NCBI GenBank assembly: GCA_003184365.1
Contig: NKYR01000122.1
Coordinates: 47,108-111,107, forward strand
Direction of reading: 5' to 3'
DNA: 64,000 nucleotides
Source: Evernia prunastri
Taxonomy: Eukaryota; Ascomycota; Lecanoromycetes; Lecanorales; Parmeliaceae
In this document: in pieces, positions 13,380 through 24,717 of the stretch
How positions within the stretch are numbered: position 1 is the first letter of the stretch
How the letters are laid out: each line of letters begins with the position of its first letter
Program-made: the position numbers and the translations under genes
The notes under the pieces: generated by a model
What the model saw: the letters and a program-made list of their open reading frames with translations, nothing else
Database searches by the model: none
What the model was told of the DNA's origin: nothing

Positions 13380-15547
13380 ATGGCCACTCACTGGGATCGT
13401 CAAAACGTTCGTCCCATGCTTCCGAGTCACAACAGCTATCATGACCAAACGACGAATTTCCAGCCTCCACTTCCAGAACATGTAGGTCACACGAGGACCC
13501 CAAATCCTCCAAATCCTGATCGTCGTGGCCGTGCCACTCCCTTCAGTCCTCTTCTTACAGAGAACAATGTCGTGCCAATTCCATACTACGAGGGTTACAC
13601 CATTAGGCCAGATGACCTAGCGTCTAGTGAAGCAAGGTGGGATCATCCGCCTAAGAAGTCTATACCCGCAACCCAGGAGGACCTCCATACAGAGGTAATC
13701 AGACAAAGGCAGAGTGGCCGCACTGCTTGCCGGGAACTTGAAGACTGCCATGGTCCGAAGCGGCAATACATCGACAGACTCATCAGGGAGAGGAATGCCA
13801 GTACCTCGCTGGGCCATTTTGAAGTGGCCCAGCTCAGGCTTGAACGAATTCCAAGAGATTCTGGGAGACGCAACAGTGGCCGAAACTACCATGCTCGGGA
13901 TTTCAAGCAAAAGGATCCCACCAAGCCTAGGCAGAAGACAGTGTACATGCACATAATCCTGCAGTTTATGGGAAATTCCCACTGGAGACTTTCCGAAACA
14001 CCACCAGACAACTTTGCTCCACGTAATCCGAAAGTTAGCAATAGCAACGGCGGTGGAATGCAGTATGCCCCAGAGAGAGCTAATGTCGTTTCCCCAATCT
14101 CCTCCGAGGACCAGCCTTGCCTATTGTCGGAAAACAGTCAGCGACCTATTCTAGCTCGAGGGTATCCTTACACTATGGCGAACGAGCAAATTTGTTCGCC
14201 TCCATCAAGTCGCTACATTTCTCGAGGCACTCAAACCGCGTCTCCACTTAACACTAGCCCCAACAGTGACTGGTGTGGCGGCGGGAATGCTGACCATACC
14301 ACCTCTGGGAGCGCTTCCCCCGATGATACTTGGACTACAACTACCAGTATGGAGGATGAAATGCCTAGAAACTCATCCTCGAGCGATGATGAGGTCGTAT
14401 CCATAACCGATGCGGCGGCCGCGCATGGATTCTTGAACGATTCGATTGATAAAGAATCTAAGAGCATTGATGAATACGAGAAACCGCCTTGGTTTAACAA
14501 TTTGCAGCCGGGTCTGTTGCTCCTTCACCTTCAAATATGGATGTCGAATTGATCAACGCTAACGAGAGCAAAGTCAAGTCTCCTGGCATAACGGACGAGC
14601 AGACTGATGCCTACTATCGGCAGGATGATCCCGATGCAGTGTTCAAGCCTGAGGACAATGACACTGACGATGCTTGTGACAGTGAGCAGGATGACAAGGA
14701 AGTATTGAAATTGCACATGGATGGACATGCTGACTACGCTCAATTCGATGCCTCCTCTTGGTCTGGGGAAGAGACTGGCTCAAAAGCCCACGATCATGCT
14801 GCAAGTTACGCGGGGCATGGTGACGATGATGATGATGATGACGACGACGACGACCAGTCCGAGAGTGGACCGATGGCCACAGCGCCCCGGAAACTCGATT
14901 CCATAGATGAAGATCCAAGCACCGGTCCCACCAACGTTCCCATGTCCGAATATCTTTCGACTTTACCAGGACCGCCGCCGCCACAAGAGAAACTACCGCC
15001 CTCGGAACGATACAAACCGCGGCCCCCTCCAAACGCTCTCCCCACACGCCCCTCCCTTACAAGAGCGTTCGCAAGCTACGACGGCAGATCAATCGACGAC
15101 ACGGAAAGGAGATCCTCCAAACGGGTCTCCTTCCAACAAGCCCCTCCGCCCCTCTACACCCCGCCCAGCACCTGCACCTCGAGCCCCGTCTCCCCATCCG
15201 CCTCCCCCCAACTGCCCCTCCGCACCATCCTCGCGAAGCCGCCCCCCGTCAGCATCTCCCCGGGCCAATACACGCCCATCGCCACGTCGTCGCCGTCCGG
15301 GAGCTGCACGTCCCCGTCGTCTCCGCCCGCGGGTGGACACCCGAAGCCCTACGCCTGCCTGGGACCGGCCTGCGACGGCTCCTTCGAGAACGCCGACGAC
15401 CGGGAGCGCCACGAACGCCAGCACGGGATCGGTGAGCCGCCGTATTCGGAGTGTCCGGTCTGCCATCACACGCGCTCGGGCAACGCGGCTGCTGTCCCCG
15501 GTGGGTTGAGAGACCTCCTGGTTGCGCACATGAATCGCAGGCATTGA
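13380..15547 (+). CDS. C2H2-type zinc-finger protein (two-exon model)
   Basis: Two open frames, 13380-14552 and 14537-15547, look like parts of one gene because each carries low-complexity acidic/Ser/Pro-rich protein without its own natural end or start. The best junction is an intron 14512-14573: donor GTCTGT is weak, but CTAAC branch site and AAG acceptor are good, and the fusion is in frame (701 residues). The C-terminal 65 residues hold two zinc-finger-like motifs: C-x4-C-x12-H-x4-H and C-x2-C followed by H-x4-H at the very end. An Asp run encoded by GAT/GAC repeats lies near 14823-14853. Possible role: DNA-binding regulator, but the target is unknown. A real frameshift instead of an intron is the main alternative. 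Confidence 0.65.
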
Positions 15548-16583
15548 GGAGGGATGGATTCCGATCAGAGGAAATACAATGGTAAGGTGGCCAGGTGGTT
15601 GAGATAACTTCATAGGAGTGCATTTGGGGGCAGGGTGTGCGGCGGACGAATCTTTACACATTGTTTCCAGCCCAGTGGACGCAGGGGTTTGCATTTGATC
15701 TTTTGATATCTGCAGCGATTGAAGTTTATGCCTCTTGTTTGGGCAGCGACCCAGGTAGTTCCTCAACCGTATCATGACCAGGCAGACTTTGGGCATTGTT
15801 TTCTCTGAACAGCCAATCTCTGATACAGTCACAAACAAAACGAACGGAACAAGAGATGGAGATAGAAAGGTAGTAACAATTCGTCATAGTCACGACTGTG
15901 GAAATACTTATTCAACGTTGCCTACTCAAACTTTCCTAAAGTCTCTTACATCACGTTTCCCATTTCAAGATAATCTTCTTCATACATTTTACATGACAAT
16001 CTCAGCATTCGGTACCAGAGACACCAAAATTTCAAAGAGTAAGTACATCTCCAGCTTCAGGTTGCGTGACTTAGGGGCGACGAAGTTTCCTCCTCGGTGC
16101 TGTTTTACTCAATTCTTCACATCAATTTCTTAGCGTCTCGTACCATTTCGACTGCCATTTCAGACGGTGTCTCGCCTTCTTCTGTCATGAACGTCATTGA
16201 CAAATGCCATTGGATTGAGACATCCGTACATGCTGGATTCTGTTCGTATCGCAAGATCACGCAGTTCGTTCCAAGGAACCTTTTGGTCTTACGCAAAGTA
16301 AAGAAACGTGGCCAGTCACACACAGCCTTGCAAGAGAGTATAGAGTGCTTCGATTTCCAGTCGTCTCCAGGTTGTATCATTCCTGTTGGGTATTTTCATC
16401 TAACCTCAGCTGACTGCTCGTTCACTATCTCCCACAGCGACTTGTTTCCTTTGTCCCGTTCACCCAGGACACCGGTAGCTTGGATAACCTCGAAATGGTC
16501 ATGGGAGACAGATCACACCCCTGACAAGAATTCAAGGTGCTGAGTCTATCTCACCAAGTCTTTAGGCTAGACGCGGTTCCGCC
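15548..16583. other. Intergenic region, tail-to-tail
   Basis: Lies between the 3' ends of the zinc-finger gene (+) and the short-chain dehydrogenase (-). Short open frames occur (for example 16097-16543) but show no recognisable domain or composition bias, so no gene is called. Confidence 0.4.
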
Positions 16584-17405
16584 CTACCATTCCAATTCCA
16601 TCCCCTCCCGATGCCAAAATTTCCCAGTGTCCTCAATCCCCTTTCCCATGCAGACCCTCCACAGTTTCTCCGCCGCCTCTCCCGGCTCCACTGCCTCCTT
16701 CATCTGATGCGTCTTCCCACTGGTGTCCAAGCCGGTCTTCACATATCCAGGATGCATCAGCACGACCGTTACGCCTCTGTCCTTCAGATCCATCGCCATG
16801 CTCTTCCCGATATTGTTGAGGGCCGCCTTGGAGGCGCGGTAGGCGTACGAGCCACCGGAGCTGTTGTCTGCGATGCTGCCGACGCGGGAGGACATGAGTC
16901 CGATACGGGGATGCGGAGAGAGCAGGAGCGAGGGGAGCAGTGCCTGGGTGAGGAGGAGAGGGCCAAAGGTGTTTGTGGAGAAGGTGCGGAGGAGAATGCT
17001 GTGGGTGGTGTTTGCCAGACTGTCTTGCTCGTGCGGGGCCATGATGCCTGCAAGGTGAACCGCATCATCAGCGATGGAATCTGAGAACTGGGATGATTCT
17101 GGAGATGCTTGAGGTGTGATGTACCGGCAATGTTCAACAGGAGATCCAGTTGCTTTCCCTGGAAGGTCTTGGCGAAGGCTTGGATGGAGGCTTCGGAGGT
17201 CAGATCACATTCATGGGTCTGACATCCCAGGCTCTTCATCTTTTCTCCGACAATCATGTCCACCGCGTGCACTTCGTAACCCTGCGACTGCTTCAGATTG
17301 GGTGTAACAGTCGCTTCATGAGTGAATGGGTACCTCTCTAATCAGGATCTTTGTGAAGGCATGGCCGATGCCCGAGTTGCTACCTGTCACCACCGCTGTA
17401 GGCAT
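16584..17405 (-). CDS. Short-chain dehydrogenase/reductase, C-factor-like
   Basis: NAD(P)-dependent oxidoreductase of the classical SDR fold, probably cytosolic; substrate unknown. Three exons on the minus strand: 17405-17334, 17287-17125 and 17047-16584, 232 residues. Motifs seen: N-terminal cofactor loop TGSNSGIG, the LNIAG structural motif, catalytic Ser in MSSRVGS, and active-site YRASK (YxxxK). The PGYVKT segment after the active site is also typical. Introns are GT-AG and phases close (0 and 1). Length is normal for a single-domain SDR. The first acceptor could be shifted by two codons (AG at 17288 or 17282) without breaking the frame. It sits tail-to-head upstream of RPL4 with no evident functional link. 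Confidence 0.88.
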
Positions 17406-17779
17406 TTTCCCGGATCACAGGATCAAATACAAAGCTTTGGACTTTGTTGCTGCTGTTGTTGTTTAGAGCCATGTTAGAAGTGGTGGCCGGTTGAGGGGAT
17501 TTCGTCATTGCCGGAAGTAACGGAGACCGACATTAGATTCGCTGCTGAGCAGGCACATTAACTAGAGAACTTGGAAGAAAGGTCGCTGGGTATCAGAAAT
17601 GACTAAGTATCTAAACAAGAAGTCAAAAGGAACTGTTGCGGTCAAGCAAGAGCGATGTCGCTTGAAGATGCTTGTATTGGTAAAAGACTTTGATTCGTCT
17701 CGGTCTTTCAATCTACCTCTCCTGCAAGCTATCCACAGCATGTTTTTGCAGCTTCCCGAAATAAAATACGCTACCAAGC
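17406..17779. other. Intergenic spacer between RPL4 stop and SDR start
   Basis: 374 bases holding the SDR promoter and RPL4 3' UTR. A short CAACAAC/CAGCAG-type repeat lies near 17445-17465 just upstream of the SDR start. Nothing else is seen. Confidence 0.4.
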
Positions 17780-19073
17780 TCAATTCTCATGCAGAACCTT
17801 TGCAAATGACTCGGCGGCTCTTTCCGGCTTGCCATCCTCAAGCTTCTTCGATCCCAGTTTCTCCTCACTGAAGGCCTTGGCATATGGGTTCAATCGCAAT
17901 AACACTTGCTTGTTTCTCAGAGGATTCTTCTTCTGTACACCGGCACGCTTCGTTTTGGCTTCTCCCTTAGCTGAGCGCACAACAGCCTGGACTTCCGACG
18001 AGTTAATCAGGCGGCTGATATCCGCGTTGTGGACGACATTTGAAGGAAGCAAGAAGTCCCTCTTCAGCGCGGATGGCGTAGTCGTAGATCCATAGACTTC
18101 ATTCAAGGCCGCAAAAGCAGAAGAGGTCCAGACGATGAAGCGTCCAAGGTGGCCACCAGGTGCAAGCTGTAGAAGATTCAAGGCGAAAACCGAAGACGTC
18201 TCGACACCGGGGATGTTGCGGAAAGCACGGACGAGCTCTTTGCCATCTTCGTCTGGGTGGTAGACAATCAGGGGACCACGACGGTGACGGTGACGACGAC
18301 CCCGAAGCTTTCCTTTTCCAGCACGCAGTTTGCGAGACGCACGGACTTTGCTGACGTCTGGCCCTGCACCAACAACTGTCAGAAGCTTGAGCGCTGCTGA
18401 TGTCTTCGCGATAGCAGCTCCTTCAAAAGCTTTCGAGGCGATAACAAGGGGCACTTCTGGTACGGTAGAGATTTGGTGACCGCGTGCAAGGAGGAGCGAG
18501 GGGACGGAGGAGGCAGCCAAAGCAGAGGCGGTAGCAAAGCGCCTGCAACTGTGTCAGCCCTGCCTCTCTTTGACAGTCCTTATCTTCGAAATGTACTTTT
18601 GTCCCTGGTTGATCTTTTGATGCCATTTTCTCCAAACCTTGGTTGGCGCAAACATACGACCCGAGCGGCACATGTTTCCAAACGCAGCTTGACCAGCTCG
18701 GTGTGTACCTCCTCCAGAGACACGGGGGATACGGGCAACAGCGCGACCTGAGCAAAGGCTAATGTCAGTCCTCCTATGGGTCCATGTGCAAATTGTAGAC
18801 CTATCGCTCACCAGTTCCCCACGACTCAGCCGAAGTCTGGTGACCGGCCTTCTCACTCACTGCATATGGCTGTCTTTTATTCTTAGCCATACCAGCGTGT
18901 ACCGTCCTGAACCGTTGTCAATTTCTTCTTTCAGTGTGCCCTTGATTAAGTGAAAGGCCTTACTGAACGATGTCTGGTCGAATTGGTGCCTTGAACACGG
19001 CGGGCAGCGGGTGAGTGGATCCACTGGGGGTACCATCGTGCGAGGCAATGGTGACTGTCGGACGTGTCGCCAT
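17780..19073 (-). CDS. RPL4: 60S ribosomal protein L4 (uL4)
   Basis: Component of the large cytosolic ribosomal subunit; the family inserts a long loop into the peptide exit tunnel. Four exons on the minus strand: 19073-18964, 18906-18812, 18747-18597 and 18542-17780, total 372 residues, close to fungal L4 lengths. Conserved L4 segments are directly readable: APIRPDIV, AVSEKAGHQTSAESWGTG, RAVARIPRV, FGNMCR, LRAGKGK, GPLIVY, PGVET, NLLQLAPGGHLGRF and KNPLRNKQVLLRLNPYAK. All three introns are GT-AG and 54-64 nt, as usual for fungal ribosomal protein genes with several 5' introns. The gene is divergently arranged with the METTL25-like gene; only about 230 bases separate the two ATGs, so a shared promoter is likely. 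Confidence 0.98.
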
Positions 19074-19306
19074 TGTTGCTGGATTGGTTGGTGTCAACTT
19101 GGTTGATTGTATACTGGACTTTCGGTCATTTTTGGTTGTGGGCGGAAGAAAATTGCGCTAGCTGTAAGGACTTAGCACCAACCTAAGCGAGACGCCAAGC
19201 CCGCCTGAGTATCAGAAATCATCCAGGAAACTTCACATGTAGTAACCGGCACTACTTTACTGAACCGTTAAGCTCCCAAGTTCCGCGCGTGGGGAAGACT
19301 GATGAA

Positions 19307-21127
19307 ATGCCAGTGAAATATCCTCTACCATTGAGTCCCGACTTTGACAATGTCGATGCTTATGTTGAATCATTGCTTTCATTTGTCACATCTTCGAAAC
19401 TCTTCCAAACACTCTGTGGTGGTGTACATATACTAGACTTCTTGACGAAAGACCCTGATCTCTACAGTGCTATTTTCCCAGAGGAATGGAGAGTTTGGTT
19501 TCGTTTGCATGACGTCCCTGCAATCCTCGACCTCTTAATTAAGGAAGATGATCATCTCCTCGAGTCCCTTAAAAGCTCACTAGATACGTTGTCTGCAAAG
19601 AAGCAAGGCACACATCCTACGTGGCGAGGTCTTCCATGTCCTCCCAAAAGTTTGCTGGAGTATATCCAGGCTATACGTAGGCATGCACTGAACCGAGTCT
19701 TCAGTTCTTTTGATGCGTCGGCTGGATCATCGTCTAGACGGCCTGATCTCCTTCCTAGACATGTGGCTGTAGGAATGAAACCCAAAAAGATCCATGAAGT
19801 TGAGAATTTGGTCAAGTATGTCAATGGCCTAGCCGCTGATGTTGACACCACTGACGGTCATAAAATTACACATATTGTTGACTTCGGTTCAGGTCAAAAT
19901 TATCTTGGGCGAGCTCTAGCGAGCCCTCCGTACAACAAGCAGGTGGTAGCCCTGGAAAGCAAACAACTCAATATCAAGGGGGCTAGAGCTATGGATGTAA
20001 CGGCTAGATTGGCCGAGAAGGAAAAGATAATCCACAACAAAAAGCAATATAGAGCGGGCTCACAAACTCCAAATCATGATCCAAAAGCTTCTCAACCAGA
20101 ACATGCACACCCTAAGAGCAGCTCGCGAGCACAAAAAAAAGGCAATATTGATGGCTCTGTCGATCAAGCGAACCGGGACGAAAGCAGGGCCAGAATCCAG
20201 TACATCGAGTCACTCATTCAGAACGGAGACCTGTCAACAGTCGTGCGCGATATTAGAGGTTCCGATACTCCCGATGGCTTAATTGATCCAGATCCACAAT
20301 TGATGGTCGTCTCTCTCCATTCCTGCGGCAACCTCCTGCACCACGGACTACGATCCCTGATCCTCAACCCATCCGTCAAAGTTGTTGCTATGGTAGGTTG
20401 CTGCTACAATCTCGTAACGGAGCGGCTTGGCCCCACAACATACAAACTGCCATCCTTGCGTTCCTCTAACTGGCGTGTCGACGCTACCTCATCGACGTTC
20501 GATCCACATGGCTTCCCCATGTCGGAAAAATTTGCCACATACCAGCACCAGCATGGCCAAGGTATCCGCTTGAACATCACAGCGCGGATGATGGCCGTTC
20601 AAGCACCCGAGAATTGGACAACCACAGAATGCGAGTCCTTCTTCACAAGACACTTCTATCGAGCCTTGCTCCAAAGAATATTATTGGACCGTGGTATTGT
20701 CGAAAAGCCATCCGAGGAAAGCGATGGGAACGAAGGAAGTCCTCGCGGCTGGATTGGAGCTGGCCCAGCTCTCACAATTGGCTCTCTGCGCAAAGCTTGC
20801 TATTCTTCCTTCACGGCCTATGTGCGTGGAGCGCTCACAAAATTAGCGGACGATCAGGAGCGCGGTCCTGAAATTCAAACACGCGTGAAAGGTTTAAATG
20901 ATGAGGACATAGCCCGATATGAAGACAACTTCAAAGAGAAGAAGAAAGAATTGAGTGTTGTTTGGAGCTTGATGGCCTTCAGCGCAACCGTAGTGGAATC
21001 GAGTATCGTGGTTGATAGATGGCTGTATCTCAAGGAGCAGGCGCAAGTCAGGGATTGCTGGGTTGAGACCGTGTTTGACTACAAGCAAAGTCCACGAAAT
21101 CTGGTAGTGGTGGGGATCAAGAAATGA
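19307..21127 (+). CDS. METTL25/RRNAD1-like SAM-dependent methyltransferase
   Basis: Intronless, 606 residues from the ATG at 19307; an upstream in-frame GTG at 19289 is unlikely to be used. A Rossmann methyltransferase core is visible around residues 165-230, introduced by MKPKKIHEVENL, with the SAM-binding strand HIVDFGSGQNYLGRAL and an acidic residue in VVALESK. Further family hallmarks are SLHSCGNLLHHGL and VGCCYNLVTERL, typical of the METTL25/RRNAD1 group (PF13679-type). A charged low-complexity insert of about 60 residues follows the SAM motif. Substrate is not known from sequence; family names suggest RNA or protein methylation, but that is inference. Divergent from RPL4, convergent with the YjbQ-family gene. 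Confidence 0.88.
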   Translation: MPVKYPLPLSPDFDNVDAYVESLLSFVTSSKLFQTLCGGVHILDFLTKDPDLYSAIFPEEWRVWFRLHDVPAILDLLIKEDDHLLESLKSSLDTLSAKKQGTHPTWRGLPCPPKSLLEYIQAIRRHALNRVFSSFDASAGSSSRRPDLLPRHVAVGMKPKKIHEVENLVKYVNGLAADVDTTDGHKITHIVDFGSGQNYLGRALASPPYNKQVVALESKQLNIKGARAMDVTARLAEKEKIIHNKKQYRAGSQTPNHDPKASQPEHAHPKSSSRAQKKGNIDGSVDQANRDESRARIQYIESLIQNGDLSTVVRDIRGSDTPDGLIDPDPQLMVVSLHSCGNLLHHGLRSLILNPSVKVVAMVGCCYNLVTERLGPTTYKLPSLRSSNWRVDATSSTFDPHGFPMSEKFATYQHQHGQGIRLNITARMMAVQAPENWTTTECESFFTRHFYRALLQRILLDRGIVEKPSEESDGNEGSPRGWIGAGPALTIGSLRKACYSSFTAYVRGALTKLADDQERGPEIQTRVKGLNDEDIARYEDNFKEKKKELSVVWSLMAFSATVVESSIVVDRWLYLKEQAQVRDCWVETVFDYKQSPRNLVVVGIKK

Positions 21128-21257
21128 CCACAGTCTACATGAGACTCAGAAGCCATCCGGATTCCCATCAAGCAGATCGCTGCAATGTCTGTTTCCTCAT
21201 TGCTTCTTGTTGCCTTCTCTTTCTGATGTTTCTCTTGCACCTCGTGCCCTGAAACCC

Positions 21258-21856
21258 TCACATCTTCTCCCCTTGCATTGTAGCCAGGACCTTCCTCTTC
21301 TGCTTCATGTTCCGAAATTCGAGAAACCAGATGCCCTGCCAGGTCCCTGTAGCGAGCTTCCCATTCGATATCGGCACGCTCACGCTCGCGCCTATCAGAG
21401 ACGACTTGATATGCGCCTGCAACATCACCCAATCAGCCATCTGCCCTCGCATGATCGATCCGGGGCTGCTTTACCGGCATATCATCGCTCCCCTCTGCGT
21501 CATGCCTGTAGATTCCTTTTCGGGCTGCCCACGCAATCCATCAGCAAAGACTCAGTGACGACTCCGCTCCAACAACCCCAAGGCGCTCCTAATTCCTCCC
21601 CGTTCGCCTTCGTAAACGCACCTTTGTCTTCTTTGACTATGCCGTCCAAGGCATCACTCATGTCCGCCCTCACATCGTCGTCCCAATTCTCATTCATTGA
21701 CAGCGCACAGCTCGTGTGCTGCAGGAAAAGGTGCAGTAGTCCGCATTTTATACCTGATATCTGGGGCAGCGAGGAAGTAATATGGTCAGTGACAAGATGC
21801 GAACCACGACCGAGCGAAGGAAGCGTTAGATGGTGCTGCGAGTAGGTGGTCGCCAT
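21258..21856 (-). CDS. YjbQ/UPF0047 family protein
   Basis: Small beta-rich protein of the UPF0047 (YjbQ) family; some bacterial members show weak thiamine-phosphate-synthase activity, but the role in fungi is unsettled. Three exons on the minus strand: 21856-21622, 21515-21475 and 21416-21258, 144 residues. Conserved features: LHLFLQHTSCALSMNEN, a DMPAHIKSS segment formed across the second splice junction, SVSVPISNGKL and GTWQGIWFLEFRN near the C terminus. Intron phases (1 and 0) close the frame. I start at MATTYS because the conserved domain begins there. An in-frame ATG at 21994 would add 46 residues with a hydrophobic stretch (LLYSVLILILV); a targeting extension cannot be excluded. Confidence 0.9.
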
Positions 21857-22391
21857 GGCAGGGTAAGTCTTTGGGATATAGGAACGGCGGACGAGTATTA
21901 GGATTAAGACAGAATAAAGGAGATGGAAGTGAATGGTGTTGAGCGAATAAGGAAATTTCATGAAGATGTCTGATTCAAGAGTGCTCATTGGCAATGACGC
22001 TGGATGAGATTAGATAACAAACAAATTGTACGGCGGGCCGGGATGGTCAAAGCGCAATTTGTTTCACCAGGTGAGCCTGGCTCGCCTGGTGCACAAACGA
22101 AGAGAGAGCGGGTTCTTGAGAAGAGGCTTGGTCGTCATCTTCTCTTGCTATCAATAAAAGTACATGGCTATTTGATGGGTCTGGCCAAGCGTGTCTTGGA
22201 GCAACGTGAGCCACATAATGTCTCTTACTAGCCATATCGCCCGCTCATCAATAGCGCAACTCCAAGCCTCCATAACCAAATCAACATCCACCAGTAGAAT
22301 GTAATCGATATCTCTTCTCTCTGCAATCTGAAAAGATCTGACACCAATCAGCCAGGTAGAAGTGGGCACCATCCTCAAGTCTTTCCGTACC
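21857..22391. other. Intergenic region with a near-perfect palindrome
   Basis: No gene is seen. Apart from the palindrome at 22065-22091 (listed separately) the stretch looks like ordinary spacer between the YjbQ-family gene promoter and the 3' end of the next minus-strand gene. Confidence 0.4.
22065..22091. repeat. 27-bp near-perfect palindrome
   Basis: Arms CACCAGGTGAGCC and GGCTCGCCTGGTG flank a single central T; 12 of 13 positions pair. It lies about 210 bp upstream of the YjbQ-family start. It could be a hairpin or a binding site for a dimeric regulator; neither can be shown from sequence. Confidence 0.7.
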
Positions 22392-23189
22392 TTATGCCTT
22401 CGCCAGACGAACCCAGTATGGGTATCCATTGGTAGCGTAATGCCACCGGCCCGGATTTAGATGATTCATAATTGTATTGACAGTGCGCACGGTCCAGGTA
22501 CCATCCAGTTCGCGGCAATAGTACTCATTGTCAGGAGAAGCGTTCTGAGGGACAAGCTGGACCTGATCGAAGCCCCCATGACTCTGAACGCGGGAAAGGT
22601 TGCGATCATTGACCTGCTGGGCGGTGAGCCCCTGATAGTAATTGAAACCAGTGGGCTCGGCAGCTGGCTGCGATGAGTGGAATTGGACGTGGGTAGAGTG
22701 TGAGCCGCCCGGGTAGTACATCGGAGCCGGTGAAGTCTATAAGGATGTTGTTAGCTCAATCGACGACAGCTGACTCAGTGGAAACAGATATTCAGCAGAA
22801 GATGACGGAGTGCGTGAAGGAATAATTGTAAAGGTAGGGGGTCATTCACGAGCTGCAGGCACCTGGTGATGGTTGGGTCTTACACTGGCAACGGAAGATG
22901 GGCTGTAGACAGCGTGGTGGCTCCAATTGGATGACGACGAGATTGATGGAGCGGGAGCAGGCGGGTTTGTCCAAGGGTCTCGCGCAGGTGGGTGATAGAC
23001 GTGGTGGTGACTCGTGTTGGAAGGGAATGCAGTAGCAGGAGGGTTGGTCCATGGGTTCCAAGCATTCGACTGCTGGGTGGATGGTGTTGAAGGCTGAGGG
23101 CTTGTCCAGGGATTGTTGGCTGCTGGTGGCTGCTGAGGTGTCATTCCTCCTCCCGGACGGTAGGTAAATTGCTGGTTCAATTCGAACAT
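22392..23189 (-). CDS. Hypothetical protein with NPWT-type repeats
   Basis: Two exons on the minus strand, 23189-22863 and 22736-22392, 223 residues; the 126-nt intron starts GTGCCT and ends TATAG. The N-terminal half is rich in Pro, Asn, Ser and His and carries four imperfect repeats around the core NPWT (NNPWTSPQP, WNPWTNPPA, RDPWTNPPA and a diverged copy). The C-terminal half is more globular: DGTWTVRTVNTIMNHL and a YPYWVR ending suggest a small folded domain that I do not recognise. No signal peptide or membrane segment. The repeats may bind Trp/Pro-recognising partners, but that is only a guess. Confidence 0.65.
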
Positions 23190-24717
23190 TGTTGCAAACT
23201 AGCCTCTGAGGATGATGCGGAGAAGGATGATGCGGAGACAACGGCAATTGATTGACCAATCTTGTAGATGTCGTGGTTGATGATGTGGGGTGTCGGAAGC
23301 AGGAATGAAGGGGCAAGAAAGAGAGCGTGCAGAGAAGAAATTTTCACCCACAATAGGCTGAAGATCCAGCTGATCCGACGCAAGAACATAATTCTTTGTC
23401 ACCTTTTCTTCTTCCTTCTTCTTCTTTTCAGGCGGGGGATCCTCAAGGAAGACGTCTGCGACTCTGAAGCAACACATGGCTTTCAACCTTGTCACTAACT
23501 TGAGCGGTAATAATGTTTGAGGTTTGATCAAAGCCGGGAGGACTTGGAGAATTGGTTTGAAATAGGGGGTGGGCTGGTCAAATTAAAGCGTAAATGTTTC
23601 ATCAGTGGCCGTGACTCAATATCCCGAGGGAATGGATTTGTGGGGGAGGAAAGAGGGTGGACCCTCGAAGTTCAATACAATTTTCTTCACTTCCAAGACC
23701 ATTAAAAGTACGGGTTGCCTCGCAAAAGCTTGGGGTATGGACTCTCAGCTCTTGAGCTCGTATCTCTCCAGGGACAATGAGATGCGAATTAGAGATGGGA
23801 GGTGAAAGTAGGATGCTCAACTGCTTCAACTCTTACAGAGCACGTGTTACAAGCACTGATAGTCACGGCAAGGGACCAGACAAGATTGCGGCAGACCCAT
23901 ATTCTTGAGCTTGGTTCCGTCATATTCATGTGAATATGAATTTATTACTGTTGCAAGTGGTTACTCCGCAGCATCTTTGTTGTAGTGATCATTTTTCAGC
24001 ACACTAATTACCTCGCTTTCGTTAGAGTAGCGACTCAGGCTTGACAATTAAACTCAGACTGTTCGTTAGCTGGATCTCTCAAAACCGCCAGTGTCATGAT
24101 TGGCTACAACCGAAGAGCCAGGAATTGTTCCGTTGCTCATGTCAGATCTGTGTAAACAGCGTGTGCTGCCTCGACTGCATAATCAAGCCCAGTGTAACTT
24201 GAGGAAGCCAAATCTGTGAGTGGTAGATGATCGGTGAACGATGATGAAAGGTATGGCACCTTGTCATATCAATCCTATGGGAGGGCATTGAGAGAACGGC
24301 GGGCTCGCTGCCAGAAAAAGTAGCAGTTGCAGACTCGCAGCTGTTGATGACTGACAATATCGGCTCGAAAGGACAATAAGTGTCTCTACGAAACGCTTGG
24401 CTGGGACTCGGACCACCAATTATATGTCGGGTTCATGACTTCGCCTTACGAGTGGCTACAGCGTAGGTAGACAGGACGAAATCCGAGGCTGCTAGATTTT
24501 CTGATGATGTAGCATTCATTGTAGCCTGCATGTGCCAAGGCCGACAAGCGCGCGAAAACCGCGTCTACTAAGGTATCTAAATCTAATCTAAAGTATTCAA
24601 TCACTTAAGGTAGATGAGTAATATCGCATTGGTTGCAGCGCATTCCTACTTTCCGTCAACCCTCGATGGGCTCAGCGTTGATGGAAGGAAAAGGACAAAA
24701 CAGACTCTGACACAATT
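23190..24717. other. Long intergenic region
   Basis: About 1.5 kb without a supported gene. A strong CT tract lies near 23404-23431. Short open frames here are unremarkable in composition. The last few hundred bases should include the promoter of the acid-ceramidase-like gene. Confidence 0.45.

Noticed and set aside
15089..15838. Minus-strand 249-codon ORF opposite the zinc-finger gene
   Set aside because: Arg/Gly/Ala-rich composition is the mirror of the Pro/Ser-rich GC-rich coding strand; no domain present.
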